From Oceanospirillum beijerinckii DSM 7166 (GTDB lineage Bacteria > Pseudomonadota > Gammaproteobacteria > Pseudomonadales > Halomonadaceae), in contig NZ_AULT01000030.1 of assembly GCF_000422425.1 (NCBI RefSeq), forward strand, positions 1-64,000: a stretch of 64,000 nt of DNA. The letters are read 5' to 3'. A program made the position numbers and the translations under genes. The notes under the pieces were generated by a model that saw nothing but the letters and a program-made list of their open reading frames with translations, made no database searches and was not told the origin of the DNA. Positions 8,721 through 18,089 of the stretch are shown piece by piece. How positions within the stretch are numbered: the stretch's first letter is position 1; every line of letters begins with the position of its first letter.

Positions 8721-9452
8721 TCAAATAGCCTGCATCCAGGCAAATACCTGCTGACCACTGCCCAAGTACTTACGCTCAAACGGTGTCATGACCGGCTCTG
8801 GAGTAATGGCAACAACCTGGTCAGCCACCAGCTTAAGTTGAGCGTCCAGTTCCACCTCCGGCAGATCAAACCAGTCCCTGTGATTCGCCAAAGAGAGCGC
8901 CTGGGCCATCTCCTGCACATAGATCTGCCAATTACTGCGACATTCAAAACGCCCTCCCAGCTTGGCAATAAAAGGCAGCATAGCGCCACCGTGCCAGCGC
9001 AGTTTAAATTGGCTCTTTTTTGGATAGGGGTTGGGATAAAGCAGATAATGCCGCTCCGGTTGCCAGCCCGCATTAACAGCCAAGCGCCAGAAGTCCAATA
9101 AATTCGCCCGCACCAGCAAGGCATTATCTGGTAACTCGCCCAGCTTACGGCTTAGACGATCTTCGGACTGATCGACACCAACCACCGCATAATCTGGAAA
9201 CAGTTGCGCCAGATGGCGGGTACTCTCACCGACGCCACAACAGGAATCCAGTATCAGCGGTTTATCTTGTGCTTTTAGCCACTGCTGTGCTTGCTTAAAG
9301 GCCTGAACATTGTGTTCCTGATAGGGCTTTTGAAACGGTTGCTGCAGATGTTTATGCACCTGCTTGATCAGATCCTCATGGGGCCCAGTCTGAGTGGTTT
9401 CAATCTCGCGGGAGTTACCAAAGCTGACATTACCATGATCACGGTGTTGCAT
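8721..9452 (-). CDS. TrmB-like SAM-dependent methyltransferase
   Basis: A 243-residue class I methyltransferase of the TrmB family (tRNA guanine-46 N7). LDSCCGVGESTRHL is the SAM-binding glycine loop and VVGVDQSEDRLSRK is motif II. YPNPYPKKSQFKLRWHG matches the TrmB signature with the Pro-Pro-Lys-Lys core, here altered from the usual FPDPW to YPNPY. The N-terminal 60 residues replace the standard TrmB start. It may be a paralogue with a different substrate rather than the main TrmB, so no symbol is given. Its ATG overlaps the nfo stop (TGATG), so the two are translationally coupled. Confidence 0.8.
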   Translation of the reverse strand: MQHRDHGNVSFGNSREIETTQTGPHEDLIKQVHKHLQQPFQKPYQEHNVQAFKQAQQWLKAQDKPLILDSCCGVGESTRHLAQLFPDYAVVGVDQSEDRLSRKLGELPDNALLVRANLLDFWRLAVNAGWQPERHYLLYPNPYPKKSQFKLRWHGGAMLPFIAKLGGRFECRSNWQIYVQEMAQALSLANHRDWFDLPEVELDAQLKLVADQVVAITPEPVMTPFERKYLGSGQQVFAWMQAI

Positions 9453-10306
9453 CAGGCGGCCTCACCCAGTTCAAAACGACGCAGCATCTGAATCTCATCA
9501 GCCCAGATTTCCGGCTCGATGGTTTCCAGCACTAAAGGGATACCATTAAAACGCTCGTCCTGCATCAGCCACTGGAAGCACTCCAAACCAATCTCTCCCT
9601 TGCCCAAACTGTGGTGGCGATCCAGGCGACTGTTTAATCCACCCTTAGAATCATTCAGATGCATACCAAACAGATGGTCAAAACCGACGGTGCTGGCAAA
9701 GTTGCCAAAGGTGTTATCACATGCCTCTGCCGTACGCAGATCATAACCTGCTGCAAACATATGGCAGGTATCCAGACACACGCCGACCCGGCTCTTATCT
9801 TCAACCTGCTCAATAATCGCCGCCAGCTGTTCAAAACTATGGCCCAGATTACTGCCCTGACCGGCGGTACATTCGATAACCGCAATGACATCCTGAGTCT
9901 GCCCTAACGCCCAATCAATCGATTCTGCGATCCGGGTCAGGCATGCCGCTTCATCAATTTTTTTCAGATGGCTTCCTGGATGAAAGTTCAGGTACTTCAG
10001 GCCCAGCAGCTCACAACGCTGCATCTCATCTAAAAAGGCATCGCGGGACTTTTGCAGATTTTCGGTTTCCGGGTGTCCCAGATTAATCAAATAGCTGTCG
10101 TGAGGCAGAATCTGATCGGCGCTATAGCCCAGCTTTTCACAGTTGGCCTTAAATTTACGCACAGTCAGGTCATCTAACGGTTTAGCCTGCCAGCGACGCT
10201 GGTTTTTGGTAAACAAAGCAAAAGCATTGGCACCGATCTCCTTGGCATTGATGGGGGCATTAAAGACGCCGCCGCTGGCGCTGACATGGGCACCGATGTA
10301 TTTCAT
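9452..10306 (-). CDS. nfo: Endonuclease IV (AP endonuclease)
   Basis: A 284-residue deoxyribonuclease IV, which cuts DNA 5' to abasic sites during base excision repair. The start [13 protein letters not shown] matches the family start and has GGAGAG five bases upstream, so an upstream in-frame codon was not used. Zinc-ligand motifs are present in order: [49 protein letters not shown] and LETIEPE. Length is normal for the family. It is first in the operon with the TrmB-like gene and the sirtuin. Confidence 0.95.
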   Translation of the reverse strand: MKYIGAHVSASGGVFNAPINAKEIGANAFALFTKNQRRWQAKPLDDLTVRKFKANCEKLGYSADQILPHDSYLINLGHPETENLQKSRDAFLDEMQRCELLGLKYLNFHPGSHLKKIDEAACLTRIAESIDWALGQTQDVIAVIECTAGQGSNLGHSFEQLAAIIEQVEDKSRVGVCLDTCHMFAAGYDLRTAEACDNTFGNFASTVGFDHLFGMHLNDSKGGLNSRLDRHHSLGKGEIGLECFQWLMQDERFNGIPLVLETIEPEIWADEIQMLRRFELGEAA

Positions 10307-10706
10307 GTTTACTCTCCAGAGCTGCTTCAAACAGAAGGGTCAATTTGTCTTAAATTGTAACAAATAGCCGTAAAAAGCTCAGTAAGGCACCTGTTTTTTG
10401 CGGAAAGCGGCTCTCATATGAATAAGCACCCTCTTCCGATATTGACGATCTCTCGCAATACAAAGTGTAAAAAAACAAAACCACGGCCACATAATTACAT
10501 AACAGAATAAAGCCAGATCGGCCTATATACGTTAAATACGCTATATAAAACAAAATTTCGTAATACGTAATATTTACAGCAAGATAAAAAACCAGGAAAA
10601 GAACTGGGCACACTAAAAAGACCTTTCGGATAAAGCCTTAAGAAAATCATTTATGTTCAAGGAAAATCCACTTAACGTTATAGCCTTCATAGCAGGGAGA
10701 AAAGTC
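10307..10706. other. Divergent intergenic region between nfo and sseA
   Basis: About 400 AT-rich bases that must hold the divergent promoters of nfo and sseA. An open frame on the minus strand (10350-10613) is Tyr/Phe/Leu-rich, has no ribosome binding site and looks like AT-rich noise. No clear operator or RNA was recognised. Confidence 0.4.
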
Positions 10707-11567
10707 ATGCAATCGACTCAAGCCACTTTAATCAGCGCACAGGCTTTACAGCAGCGACTGACTCAAGATCAGAATCAAGCAGAAAAAATCCATATTCTGG
10801 ATTGCCGCTTTGCCATGGCGGCTCAACCAATGCCGGATGCCGGTCAGAAAGCTTATCAAGCAGGTCATATCCCTGGGGCTGTGTATGCGGACCTTGATCG
10901 CCAACTGTCTGATCCCATTCGCTACGGTGTCACCGGCCGCCATCCGCTACCTTCCAGTGAGCGCTTGTTAGCGGCACTTAAACAGTGGGGCATCGACAGC
11001 GATCAGCCCGTAGTCGTGTACGACCAAAACAACAGTTCGATGGCTGCGGCCCGCGCCTGGTGGTTATTGCGTTTTGCCGGTCTGACTCAGGTACAGGTAT
11101 TAGATGGCGGCCTGGATGCCTGGTTAAGTGCCGAAGGTGAGTTAAGCCAGGAAGTTCCAGAGATAGGGGAAGTGGGCGATTTTTCTCCGCAATGGCAGAC
11201 GGAACGTTTGATCAATGCCGATGCGATTCTGCAACAGCAACCAAACCTGGTCGATGCCCGTGCCAGAGAGCGCTTTGCCGGTAAGATGGAGCCTATCGAT
11301 CCTGTGGCCGGTCATATCCCAGGCGCTCAATGCCTGCCTTTTAATGAACTGGTCGACGCGCAAGGCTGTTTCTTACCGATCGAGGAACTCAAAGAGAAAC
11401 TGACCCCATTTAACCAACCGGATTCCGTGGCTTATTGTGGCTCAGGTGTGACCGCTTGCCATCTGATCCTGGCCTGTGTCATTGCAGGTATAGAAGAACC
11501 CAAACTGTATGCAGGCTCCTGGAGTGAGTGGATCAAGGATATCAACCGGCCTATCGCACGCCTGTAA
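10707..11567 (+). CDS. sseA: 3-mercaptopyruvate / thiosulfate sulfurtransferase
   Basis: A 286-residue tandem rhodanese. The start at ATG 10707 is chosen because GGGAGA lies eight bases upstream. The N-terminal rhodanese domain (about 5-130) holds HIPGAVYADLD and YGVTGRHPLP. The C-terminal domain (150-286) holds the active-site loop with Cys near residue 244 in CGSGVTAC, the loop sequence typical of mercaptopyruvate sulfurtransferases such as E. coli SseA. The enzyme moves sulfur from 3-mercaptopyruvate or thiosulfate to an acceptor in the cytoplasm. Its stop codon is part of the first copy of the dispersed repeat. Confidence 0.88.
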   Translation: MQSTQATLISAQALQQRLTQDQNQAEKIHILDCRFAMAAQPMPDAGQKAYQAGHIPGAVYADLDRQLSDPIRYGVTGRHPLPSSERLLAALKQWGIDSDQPVVVYDQNNSSMAAARAWWLLRFAGLTQVQVLDGGLDAWLSAEGELSQEVPEIGEVGDFSPQWQTERLINADAILQQQPNLVDARARERFAGKMEPIDPVAGHIPGAQCLPFNELVDAQGCFLPIEELKEKLTPFNQPDSVAYCGSGVTACHLILACVIAGIEEPKLYAGSWSEWIKDINRPIARL

Positions 11568-11708
11568 TGCCATTACCGATAAGTTTCTTGATTTCAGAGT
11601 AGGTTGGATAAGCGAAGCGCCATCCGACACTGACTCCGATACCGGATGATTGTCGGAAGGCGCCTTGCGGCTTTTCCGACCTACAACAACTTATCTGGTT
11701 TGGTATAA
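11565..11708 (+). repeat. Dispersed ~140-bp inverted-repeat element, copy 1
   Basis: Copy 1 of 4 (others at 39415, 44826 and 52081). The ends are inverted: TAATGCCATTACCGATAAGT on the left and ACTTATCTGG...TGGTATAA on the right. Inside are two hairpins, GTTGGAT...ATCCGAC and GTCGGAA...TTCCGAC. It lies between the convergent genes sseA and parA, and its first bases supply the sseA stop codon. Confidence 0.9.
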
Positions 11709-11798
11709 GTTTTTGCAGTTAACCTTTAACACCGCAGAAAACAGATATTCAAAGCTGAAGCATAGTCAAGCGATAGAGTGACGCTCCAGCCTTTTTTA

Positions 11799-12566
11799 TT
11801 ATTGCTGCAGCGTTTTAAACAGCTCAACAAATTGCCCAGTGAGCTTATGCTTGGGTACATAGTGAATCAGTGGCGTATTCAGCTGATGAGACTCTCGCAT
11901 CTTCACTGATGACATCAAATGTACCGGCAGTACCGGGTGACCATCATCAATCAACTCCTGCACCAGCATCTGCGGCAGCTTCGCCTGCGGCTGCATCTGA
12001 TTCACCACAATCCCTTCAACGGACAGATCAGGATTATGGTCTTCACGCATCTCAGCGATAGAATCCAACAACTGAGTTAATGCCTGACGGGAAAAGGCAT
12101 CACAATCAAACGGAATCAAGCAACGATCCGAGCCGATCAATGCCGAACGGGAAAAGAAGTTCAAGGCGGGCGGTGTATCAATAAAGATGCAGTCAAACTC
12201 GTTCAGCTGCTCCTGCAGCATCTCTTTTAGTTTGTAGATTTTATAGCGGGATTCCAGCTTGGCTTCCAGAGTTTCCAGCTCAGCATGGGCCGGTAGCACA
12301 TACAGATGATCCCACTGAGTGGGCTGAATCAGCTGATCCATGGGTTTTCTTTGCGAGGAGATCGTCAGAGCCTGTTCAAAAAAATCAAATACAGTGTCAT
12401 CCATCTCCTGCACTGGCCTGCCTAACAGGTAGTGACTGGAGTTCCCCTGAGGATCAAGATCAACCACCAGCGTTTTAAACGACTGACTGGCGCTGATCGC
12501 AGCCAGGTTACAGGTAATACTGGATTTACCGACGCCACCTTTCTGATTAAAAACCACTCGGATCAT
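11799..12566 (-). CDS. ParA-family ATPase
   Basis: A 255-residue Walker-type ATPase of the ParA/Soj/MinD family. The start MIRVVFNQKGGVGKS is preceded by GAGGAGGAAAGT, so an upstream in-frame Met was rejected. NQKGGVGKSS is the deviant Walker A motif with the signature Lys, VDLDPQGNSS is switch I and FIDTPPALN is Walker B. These proteins use ATP-driven dimerisation on DNA to position cargo such as plasmids, chromosome regions or protein clusters. No ParB or parS-like partner is encoded beside it, so its cargo is unknown. It is single-gene and convergent with sseA. Confidence 0.88.
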   Translation of the reverse strand: MIRVVFNQKGGVGKSSITCNLAAISASQSFKTLVVDLDPQGNSSHYLLGRPVQEMDDTVFDFFEQALTISSQRKPMDQLIQPTQWDHLYVLPAHAELETLEAKLESRYKIYKLKEMLQEQLNEFDCIFIDTPPALNFFSRSALIGSDRCLIPFDCDAFSRQALTQLLDSIAEMREDHNPDLSVEGIVVNQMQPQAKLPQMLVQELIDDGHPVLPVHLMSSVKMRESHQLNTPLIHYVPKHKLTGQFVELFKTLQQ

Positions 12567-13028
12567 ACTTTCCTCCTCAGTTTCCCTCTGTCTTTTTTCG
12601 CGGTGCAGCACAACCTCAGTGTATGCATTTTGAGGTTTAAGGTCGAGCCTACTAAAAGACTAATTCTGAGCCATGAAATGTAGATGACCGCCCCAGTCAC
12701 GATCCGCAGAAAAAGTATCCATAAAATCCTGCATTCCCGCCCGGTCAGCCATAGCCGCTATCATTTGTAAGTGTTAAGATTCTTGGCTTATTTGGCATTG
12801 GGTCGTGCAAAACTCTTAGCCATTGCATAAAGATTTCATAGCAAGATATACATACCGAAACAAAAACCTGTCGCTACTCTCCATTATCGTGATCGGAAGG
12901 TAGTTATTTATAAAGCGCTTTTAGACACTGATACCAGGCGCTTACGTTAGGTGCTTTTTTGACGCACCTGATCAAACAGGTTGGGCTTTCGGTGCTTATG
13001 GTTGCGTCGCCGTTATGAGGAGTGGGGC
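12567..13028. other. Divergent intergenic region between parA and fabY
   Basis: About 460 bases with no recognised gene. AAGCGC (about 12918) and GCGCTT (about 12938) form an inverted pair with a 19-base spacer. GAGGAG at 13016-13021 is the ribosome binding site of fabY. Divergent promoters are expected here but none is clear enough to place. Confidence 0.4.
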
Positions 13029-14942
13029 TTGTCACAGTTACCGGTAATCATTGGTTTTGGTGGTGTAAATGCCGCAGGCCGTAGCTCAGGTTTTCAGAGC
13101 TTCCGCCGTACCGTTTTAAACAGCCTGACACAAGATCAGCAAATCGAAACACTTGTCAGCCTGGCCTGTATGATGGGGCTGCTGACCGAACAAGCTGGGC
13201 AATGGATAACTCAGGATGGTCAGACACTGGATGCAGCCGAAGCGGCTGAACAGGTGCGTCAACAGGTACTGGACAATAGCCTGATCAGAAAAACCCATGC
13301 GGATCTGTTTGACATCGAAGCCATCCCGGCTAATACCAAATTAAGTATCAATCCCGAGCAGGATGAGCTGCGTTTTGTCGTACGTCGTCGTCAGCTACCG
13401 GAAAGCATCCCGGATAACTGGACGCTGGTTGAGCAGGGCGGTGGTAAGGTTGAAATCACCATTACCGGTGGTTTTGAGGCTCTTGTACCAGACCAGCGGG
13501 AAGCTCTGGTGAAATGCTCCGGTCAGATACCGACAGGTTTTAACCCTGGCAGTTTCTACCGTTCTGTACACCATCCCCGCGGCCTGCAAATGGCTATCTT
13601 TGCCGCTTCCGATATGCTGGGCAGTACCGGTCTGGACTGGAAGCAGGTGCAATCCATGATCCGTCCGGATCAGGTTGCCGTTTATGCCGGTAACTCCATT
13701 GGTCAACTGGATCAGTTTGGCTGGGGCGGTCTGCTACAAAGCTTTGTCTCCGGTAAACGTGCGACCTCCAAGCAGATGCCACTGGGTTACGGCCAGATGC
13801 CTGCGGACTTTATTAACGCCTATGTCCTGGGCAGTGTTGGGGCAACAGCAGGCCACCTAGGTGCTTGTGCCAGCTTCCTGTACAACCTACAGGCAGCAGT
13901 GCAGGATATTCGCTCTGGCCGTCGCCGCTTAGCCGTCGTTGGCACCAGTGATGCACCGGTCACCCCTGAGATTATCGAAGGTTTCCGTGTAATGGGTGCG
14001 CTGGCAGACGATGCTAGCCTGATGGCCCTGGATGCACTGGAAAAACTAACCGATGCAGATTATCAGAAAGCCTGTCGCCCATTTGCCGAAAACTGCGGTT
14101 TTACCATGGCAGAGGGCGCGCAGTACCTGATGCTAACAGACGATAACCTGGCTCTGGAGTTAGGTGCCCAGATCTTTGGCTCCGTACCCGATGTTTTTGT
14201 GAATGCCGATGGCTTCAAGAAATCCATCAGTGCACCGGGGATTGGTAATTATGTCACTTTGGCTAAGGCTTCAGCTCTGGTGCGCTCTGTACTGGGCGAA
14301 GAGTCCCTACAACAACATAGCTACGTTCACGCCCACGGCACCAGCACACCAAAAAACCGGGTGACAGAATCTCATGTCCTGAACGAGGTGGCTAAGGCGT
14401 TTGGTATTCAGAATTGGCCTGTCGCGGCTATCAAGTGTTATGTCGGTCACTCTCAAGGTACCGCAGCCGGTGACCAAACCATCAGCGCACTGGGTACATG
14501 GGCACATGGCTTGATTCCGGGTATCGCAACCACTGAGCAGGTAGCAGATGATGTGCATCAAAGTAACCTGTTGTTTTCTCAACAGGATATTGATCTGAGC
14601 GAACGTCGTATGGATACTGCGCTGATCAACGCCAAAGGTTTTGGTGGCAATAATGCGACAGGTGCAGTCTTCTCGCCGGAAGTCACCCTGAAAATGCTGA
14701 CGAAGAAACATGGCCCTGAAGCGATCAAAGCCTGGGAAGATAAGGTTCAGGTACAGAAAGAGCGTGCGGCTCAGTATCTGGCTAATGCCGACTCAGGCCG
14801 CTTTGAGTTGATTTATCACTTTGGTGACCAGCCCGTACTTGAGGGACCTGAACTAGAGATCTCTGCTCATGAAGTACGCATCCCTGGCTATGAGCAAACC
14901 GTGAGCCTGGATCTGGATAATCCTTTTCGGGATATGACCTAG
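13029..14942 (+). CDS. fabY: Beta-ketoacyl-ACP synthase FabY type
   Basis: About 637 residues. TTG at 13029 is taken as start because GAGGAG lies seven bases upstream and the resulting SQLPVIIGFGG matches the start of Pseudomonas FabY. The protein is a long thiolase-fold ketoacyl synthase that starts fatty acid synthesis by joining acetyl-CoA to malonyl-ACP. The expected Cys-His-His triad is visible: Cys about 280 in HLGACASFLYN, His about 435 in HAHGTSTP and His about 472 in CYVGHSQGT. GFGGNNATG near the end is the glycine loop of the family. A terminator follows directly, so it is monocistronic. Confidence 0.9.
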   Translation: MSQLPVIIGFGGVNAAGRSSGFQSFRRTVLNSLTQDQQIETLVSLACMMGLLTEQAGQWITQDGQTLDAAEAAEQVRQQVLDNSLIRKTHADLFDIEAIPANTKLSINPEQDELRFVVRRRQLPESIPDNWTLVEQGGGKVEITITGGFEALVPDQREALVKCSGQIPTGFNPGSFYRSVHHPRGLQMAIFAASDMLGSTGLDWKQVQSMIRPDQVAVYAGNSIGQLDQFGWGGLLQSFVSGKRATSKQMPLGYGQMPADFINAYVLGSVGATAGHLGACASFLYNLQAAVQDIRSGRRRLAVVGTSDAPVTPEIIEGFRVMGALADDASLMALDALEKLTDADYQKACRPFAENCGFTMAEGAQYLMLTDDNLALELGAQIFGSVPDVFVNADGFKKSISAPGIGNYVTLAKASALVRSVLGEESLQQHSYVHAHGTSTPKNRVTESHVLNEVAKAFGIQNWPVAAIKCYVGHSQGTAAGDQTISALGTWAHGLIPGIATTEQVADDVHQSNLLFSQQDIDLSERRMDTALINAKGFGGNNATGAVFSPEVTLKMLTKKHGPEAIKAWEDKVQVQKERAAQYLANADSGRFELIYHFGDQPVLEGPELEISAHEVRIPGYEQTVSLDLDNPFRDMT

Positions 14943-14980
14943 CCCTGTATTCAGTAATCAGTCCCCTGAAAAAGCGACAT

Positions 14981-15013
14981 AAAAAAACGCCGGAAGTCAC
15001 CGGCGTTTTTTAT
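14981..15013. terminator. Bidirectional terminator between fabY and the OmpA lipoprotein
   Basis: AACGCCGG (14986-14993) pairs with CCGGCGTT (15000-15007), with A- and T-runs on either side. It serves the convergent fabY and minus-strand lipoprotein gene. Confidence 0.9.
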
Positions 15014-15058
15014 CTTACTCTTTAGAAAAGCCTCTGCTGATAAGAAGACCTGGCATTA

Positions 15059-15667
15059 TTACTGCACAGCATGGCTCTCGCGTAAAACAACGTTCTGCTC
15101 CACACCAAAAATTACGGCTTCAATCCGACGGTTAATACGATGGGCCTCTTCTGTCTCACTAAGATCCTTCGGACGACTCTCACCATAACCTTTAAAAGTA
15201 ACCCTTTCTTTTGCAATACCAAACTCACTGACCAGAACACCCGCCACTTCTTTAGCACGACGCTCAGATAGCTGCAGATTGTACTCTTCAGTTGCAGGGG
15301 TAGATGTATGACCACCAATTTCTACATGGGTATCCGGGTGGTCATTCATAAAGTCTGCTACCTGTTTGATCTCATCCAGGTCAGATCTCTCGATAACAGA
15401 AGAGTCATTATCAAACTGGATTTCCAGCTCCATGGAAACGGCCAACTGCTCATACATATGACAGCCTATCTCATCAACTGCATACTCGGTTGGCGTACCA
15501 GGGCACTGGTCCAGGCGATCAGCTACACCATCCAGATCCAGATCGGATTCGGGTATCGAAATCACCTCCGGCTTTACTGCAGTATAGGGCTCAATAAAGC
15601 TATGCTCTGCACAACCAACAGTAGCCAGCATGGCAATAGACAGCGCAAACAGACGGCTTTTCTTCAT
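15059..15667 (-). CDS. OmpA-family lipoprotein
   Basis: A 202-residue lipoprotein. The signal peptide (1-18) ends in ATVGC, so Cys19 is the likely lipidation site. One calcium-binding thrombospondin-type repeat (DLDLDGVADRLDQCPGTP, about 42-59) precedes an OmpA-like peptidoglycan-binding domain (about 78-195). The latter contains IQFDNDSSV, IGGHTSTPATEEYNLQLSER and the conserved RINRRIE. The domain should tether the outer membrane to the wall. It resembles the C-terminal half of the next gene closely, which suggests duplication. The two are separated by a terminator hairpin, so this gene probably has its own promoter or receives only read-through. Confidence 0.9.
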   Translation of the reverse strand: MKKSRLFALSIAMLATVGCAEHSFIEPYTAVKPEVISIPESDLDLDGVADRLDQCPGTPTEYAVDEIGCHMYEQLAVSMELEIQFDNDSSVIERSDLDEIKQVADFMNDHPDTHVEIGGHTSTPATEEYNLQLSERRAKEVAGVLVSEFGIAKERVTFKGYGESRPKDLSETEEAHRINRRIEAVIFGVEQNVVLRESHAVQ

Positions 15668-15745
15668 TCATGACCCCTAACACATTGCAGTAAACGGATT
15701 GAAAAGTAAGGCAATTGCTTAAAAATAAAGTATCAGTGACCTATA

Positions 15746-15780
15746 AAAAAGCCACCTTACAGCATGCAAGGTGGCTTTTA
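15746..15780 (-). terminator. Terminator between the two OmpA-family genes
   Basis: GCCACCTT (15751-15758) pairs with AAGGTGGC (15768-15775), with A- and T-runs on either side. In the minus direction it ends the transcript of the larger OmpA-family gene. Confidence 0.85.
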
Positions 15781-15791
15781 CTGACCCAGGC

Positions 15792-16841
15792 TTAACGCAA
15801 CTGTTTACGCTGCTCTGTCGCGAAGAAACCAGCCTCAATACGGCGATTCATCTTCTCAGCCTCAGCTGTACCGCTGGTATCTTTCAGGCGTGTTTCTCCA
15901 TAGCCTTTATGGTTAACACGGTCCGCAGCGATACCAAACTTATTCACCAGAATATCCGCTACAGCTTTAGCACGACGGGAAGACAGATCCAAATTGTAAT
16001 CCGCTTTACCTCGGGCAGATGTGTGACCTGAGATCTCTACGCTGCCTTCAGCATAGTTTTTCATAAAGTCTGCTACGCGCTTAATCTCAGCAAAGTATTG
16101 CTCTTCGACTACAGCAGAGTCGTTGGCAAATGGAATTTCCAGTTCAATGGAAACACCTACACTTTTCAGTACAACACAGCCGTTGTTATCAACCGCGTAC
16201 TTAGGATCTGAATCTGGACACAGATCCTCATCATCGATTACACCGTCATTATCACTGTCCATTGGCTCAGGTTGCGGTGCCAAAGCAGCCACTGGGGTAA
16301 TTTCTGCCGCTGGAGCACTGGCTGCGAAATGGTAACGCAAACCTAATTTAGTGCCAAAATCGATAAAGGACTTATCCAGACCACCGTAAAGCGTACCTTC
16401 GGCAAATACCGACATGTGATCACTGATCATGGTATTTGCGCCGATACCCATACTCGCAGCAGTATGACCTTTACCTGCTGCCAGGTGTTTTAAGCCCATA
16501 ATACCGTAGAAGGGACCGTGATCACTGAAACGATACAGCGCATCTACACCATAACGATCACCATCCACATCACTGCCGCCGATACCGTTGCCAAACTTCA
16601 GATTTGACCATTCAATACGCCCAGCCCAACGAGGGCCATAAAAATAACCGAACTCCAGACCCAGGGCCTTACCATCCTCATCAATAAAGTCATAGCGCTC
16701 TAAGTCATCTTTCTTGCTGTCAGGTAGGTTAACTTCTCCAAAACCACCCACAAAATAACCTGTTGGTACAGGCAGAGGGTTAGCCAGTGCTGCAGACGAA
16801 AGAGTCATCGCAGAAAGAAGCACTAATACGGGACGTTTCAT
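15792..16841 (-). CDS. OprF/OmpA-like outer membrane protein
   Basis: A 349-residue porin-like protein. The signal peptide (1-20, ending SSAALA) is followed by an eight-stranded-type beta barrel (about 21-175, aromatic and alternating, e.g. LEFGYFYGPRWAGRIEW). Next come a Pro-rich linker (180-192), a calcium-binding repeat (DSDNDGVIDDEDLCPDSDP) and an OmpA C-terminal domain (about 225-345, with ISGHTSARGKADYNLDLS and MNRRIE). It spans the outer membrane and binds peptidoglycan. OmpA C-domains of this gene and the neighbouring lipoprotein are clearly related. Start ATG at 16841 is preceded by a weak ribosome binding site (AGGAAATTGAT). Confidence 0.92.
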   Translation of the reverse strand: MKRPVLVLLSAMTLSSAALANPLPVPTGYFVGGFGEVNLPDSKKDDLERYDFIDEDGKALGLEFGYFYGPRWAGRIEWSNLKFGNGIGGSDVDGDRYGVDALYRFSDHGPFYGIMGLKHLAAGKGHTAASMGIGANTMISDHMSVFAEGTLYGGLDKSFIDFGTKLGLRYHFAASAPAAEITPVAALAPQPEPMDSDNDGVIDDEDLCPDSDPKYAVDNNGCVVLKSVGVSIELEIPFANDSAVVEEQYFAEIKRVADFMKNYAEGSVEISGHTSARGKADYNLDLSSRRAKAVADILVNKFGIAADRVNHKGYGETRLKDTSGTAEAEKMNRRIEAGFFATEQRKQLR

Positions 16842-16967
16842 ATCAATTTCCTATTATGATCGGTGATCAGGTTTCCAGATTCTGACTAATTATAAGCCCT
16901 GTTACAGGACGTAAACAAATAAATGCCTGCTAATTGCCAAGAAAATCACACTCTGCATAAAGAAACA

Positions 16968-18041
16968 TTATCGGGAAAACAGGAGGCCTGTAATTTGCTC
17001 TGTCAGAATTGACGTTAAGCGCTGTAATGCTAACTGCTCTGCCCGCTCGGGAAATCCTGAGACTCCTTTTGCCTGCTGCTCTATTGCCTTCACAATACGT
17101 TGCTGTTGATCCCGAATCTGGAGCTGAGCATAAGCCAGCACATAATGAACTCCCTCAACCTCTTTATCAGTAAGCTGTAAAGAGTAACTCAACATCAGGT
17201 CCGCTGAATTCCTATCCTTATCGACTAACACCAGCCCTAATCCAGATAGCCCTTCGCTTAGCCCTGTAGACAACAAACGTGCCTGTCGATCTTCTGGAAC
17301 AAGGGCAATCTGTAGCGCTGAGATCAATTGATTCAGCTCATCCCGTAACTGCTTTAACTCTGCACTCAGTTGATAACGACTCAAACCGCTCTCGGCCAAA
17401 AAGCTCAACTGTTGCAGCAACTTATCCCGTTGAGCAAATAGCTCCAGCACAGGCAGTGCTTGCCTGACCCGCTGTAAGCGGCTGCCCTGTCGCGGTAAAT
17501 TCGCCTCTTCCAGCTCCAGATCCAACACTGACAGACGCTCACTTAACTGTTGCTCCACAGCCCAACGGTTTAAATGCGCCGATACATAAAAGGTGCCACT
17601 ATCCGGGTCTTGCCATTGAGCCTGCCAGCTAATTCCGGGCAACTCCACCTCTGGCACCCGGCTGCGTATTTTTTCGTTAATCTGCTCCACAAAACGACTG
17701 TTCTGGCCATTCTCCATTGTCAGTTCGCTATGACTGGCCAACTCGCTGCTAACGGCTACCTGAATCTGACGCACCAGATCAGCTCTGGCTCGCTCTCTGG
17801 CCAGTTCAATGGCTTCAGCTTCGCGACCAGACAGATCGGCACTACCAACACCGTATTCATAACCTGTACGTTCAGGGAGCTGCGTCACCCAAAGAGGTTG
17901 CTCATGCACCACACGCTCAGGGTGCATCGGATCTTTAATACTGCAGGCACTGAGCAGAAGCACCAGTGATAAGCCACAGGCGAAACAGATTGAACGGCTG
18001 CATCGAAGCAAACTGTTATTATTTTGCTGATTTATAGTCAT
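16968..18041 (-). CDS. LPP20-family lipoprotein
   Basis: About 357 residues. The start at Met 18041 is preferred because GGAAATAAGAAG precedes it and it leaves a normal lipoprotein signal ending LLLSAC. The LPP20 domain covers about 40-170 and shows the typical WV...P....Y.YGVGSA and ELARERARADLVRQIQV segments. A helical, Gln/Leu-rich part follows (about 170-235) and then a second beta-rich part. Together with LpoB and the COG3014 protein it forms a lipoprotein cluster seen in many gammaproteobacteria. The function is not defined but is expected in the outer-membrane/periplasm space. It follows lpoB by 48 bases. Confidence 0.8.
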   Translation of the reverse strand: MTINQQNNNSLLRCSRSICFACGLSLVLLLSACSIKDPMHPERVVHEQPLWVTQLPERTGYEYGVGSADLSGREAEAIELARERARADLVRQIQVAVSSELASHSELTMENGQNSRFVEQINEKIRSRVPEVELPGISWQAQWQDPDSGTFYVSAHLNRWAVEQQLSERLSVLDLELEEANLPRQGSRLQRVRQALPVLELFAQRDKLLQQLSFLAESGLSRYQLSAELKQLRDELNQLISALQIALVPEDRQARLLSTGLSEGLSGLGLVLVDKDRNSADLMLSYSLQLTDKEVEGVHYVLAYAQLQIRDQQQRIVKAIEQQAKGVSGFPERAEQLALQRLTSILTEQITGLLFSR

Positions 18042-18089
18042 CTTCTTATTTCCGTTAATACTGTACGACGGCACATTTTGCACAAAGAC

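Noticed and set aside
10350-10613. 87-codon open frame on the minus strand between nfo and sseA
   Set aside because: AT-rich, Tyr/Phe/Leu-heavy composition, no ribosome binding site, and it fills a divergent promoter region. It looks like chance.
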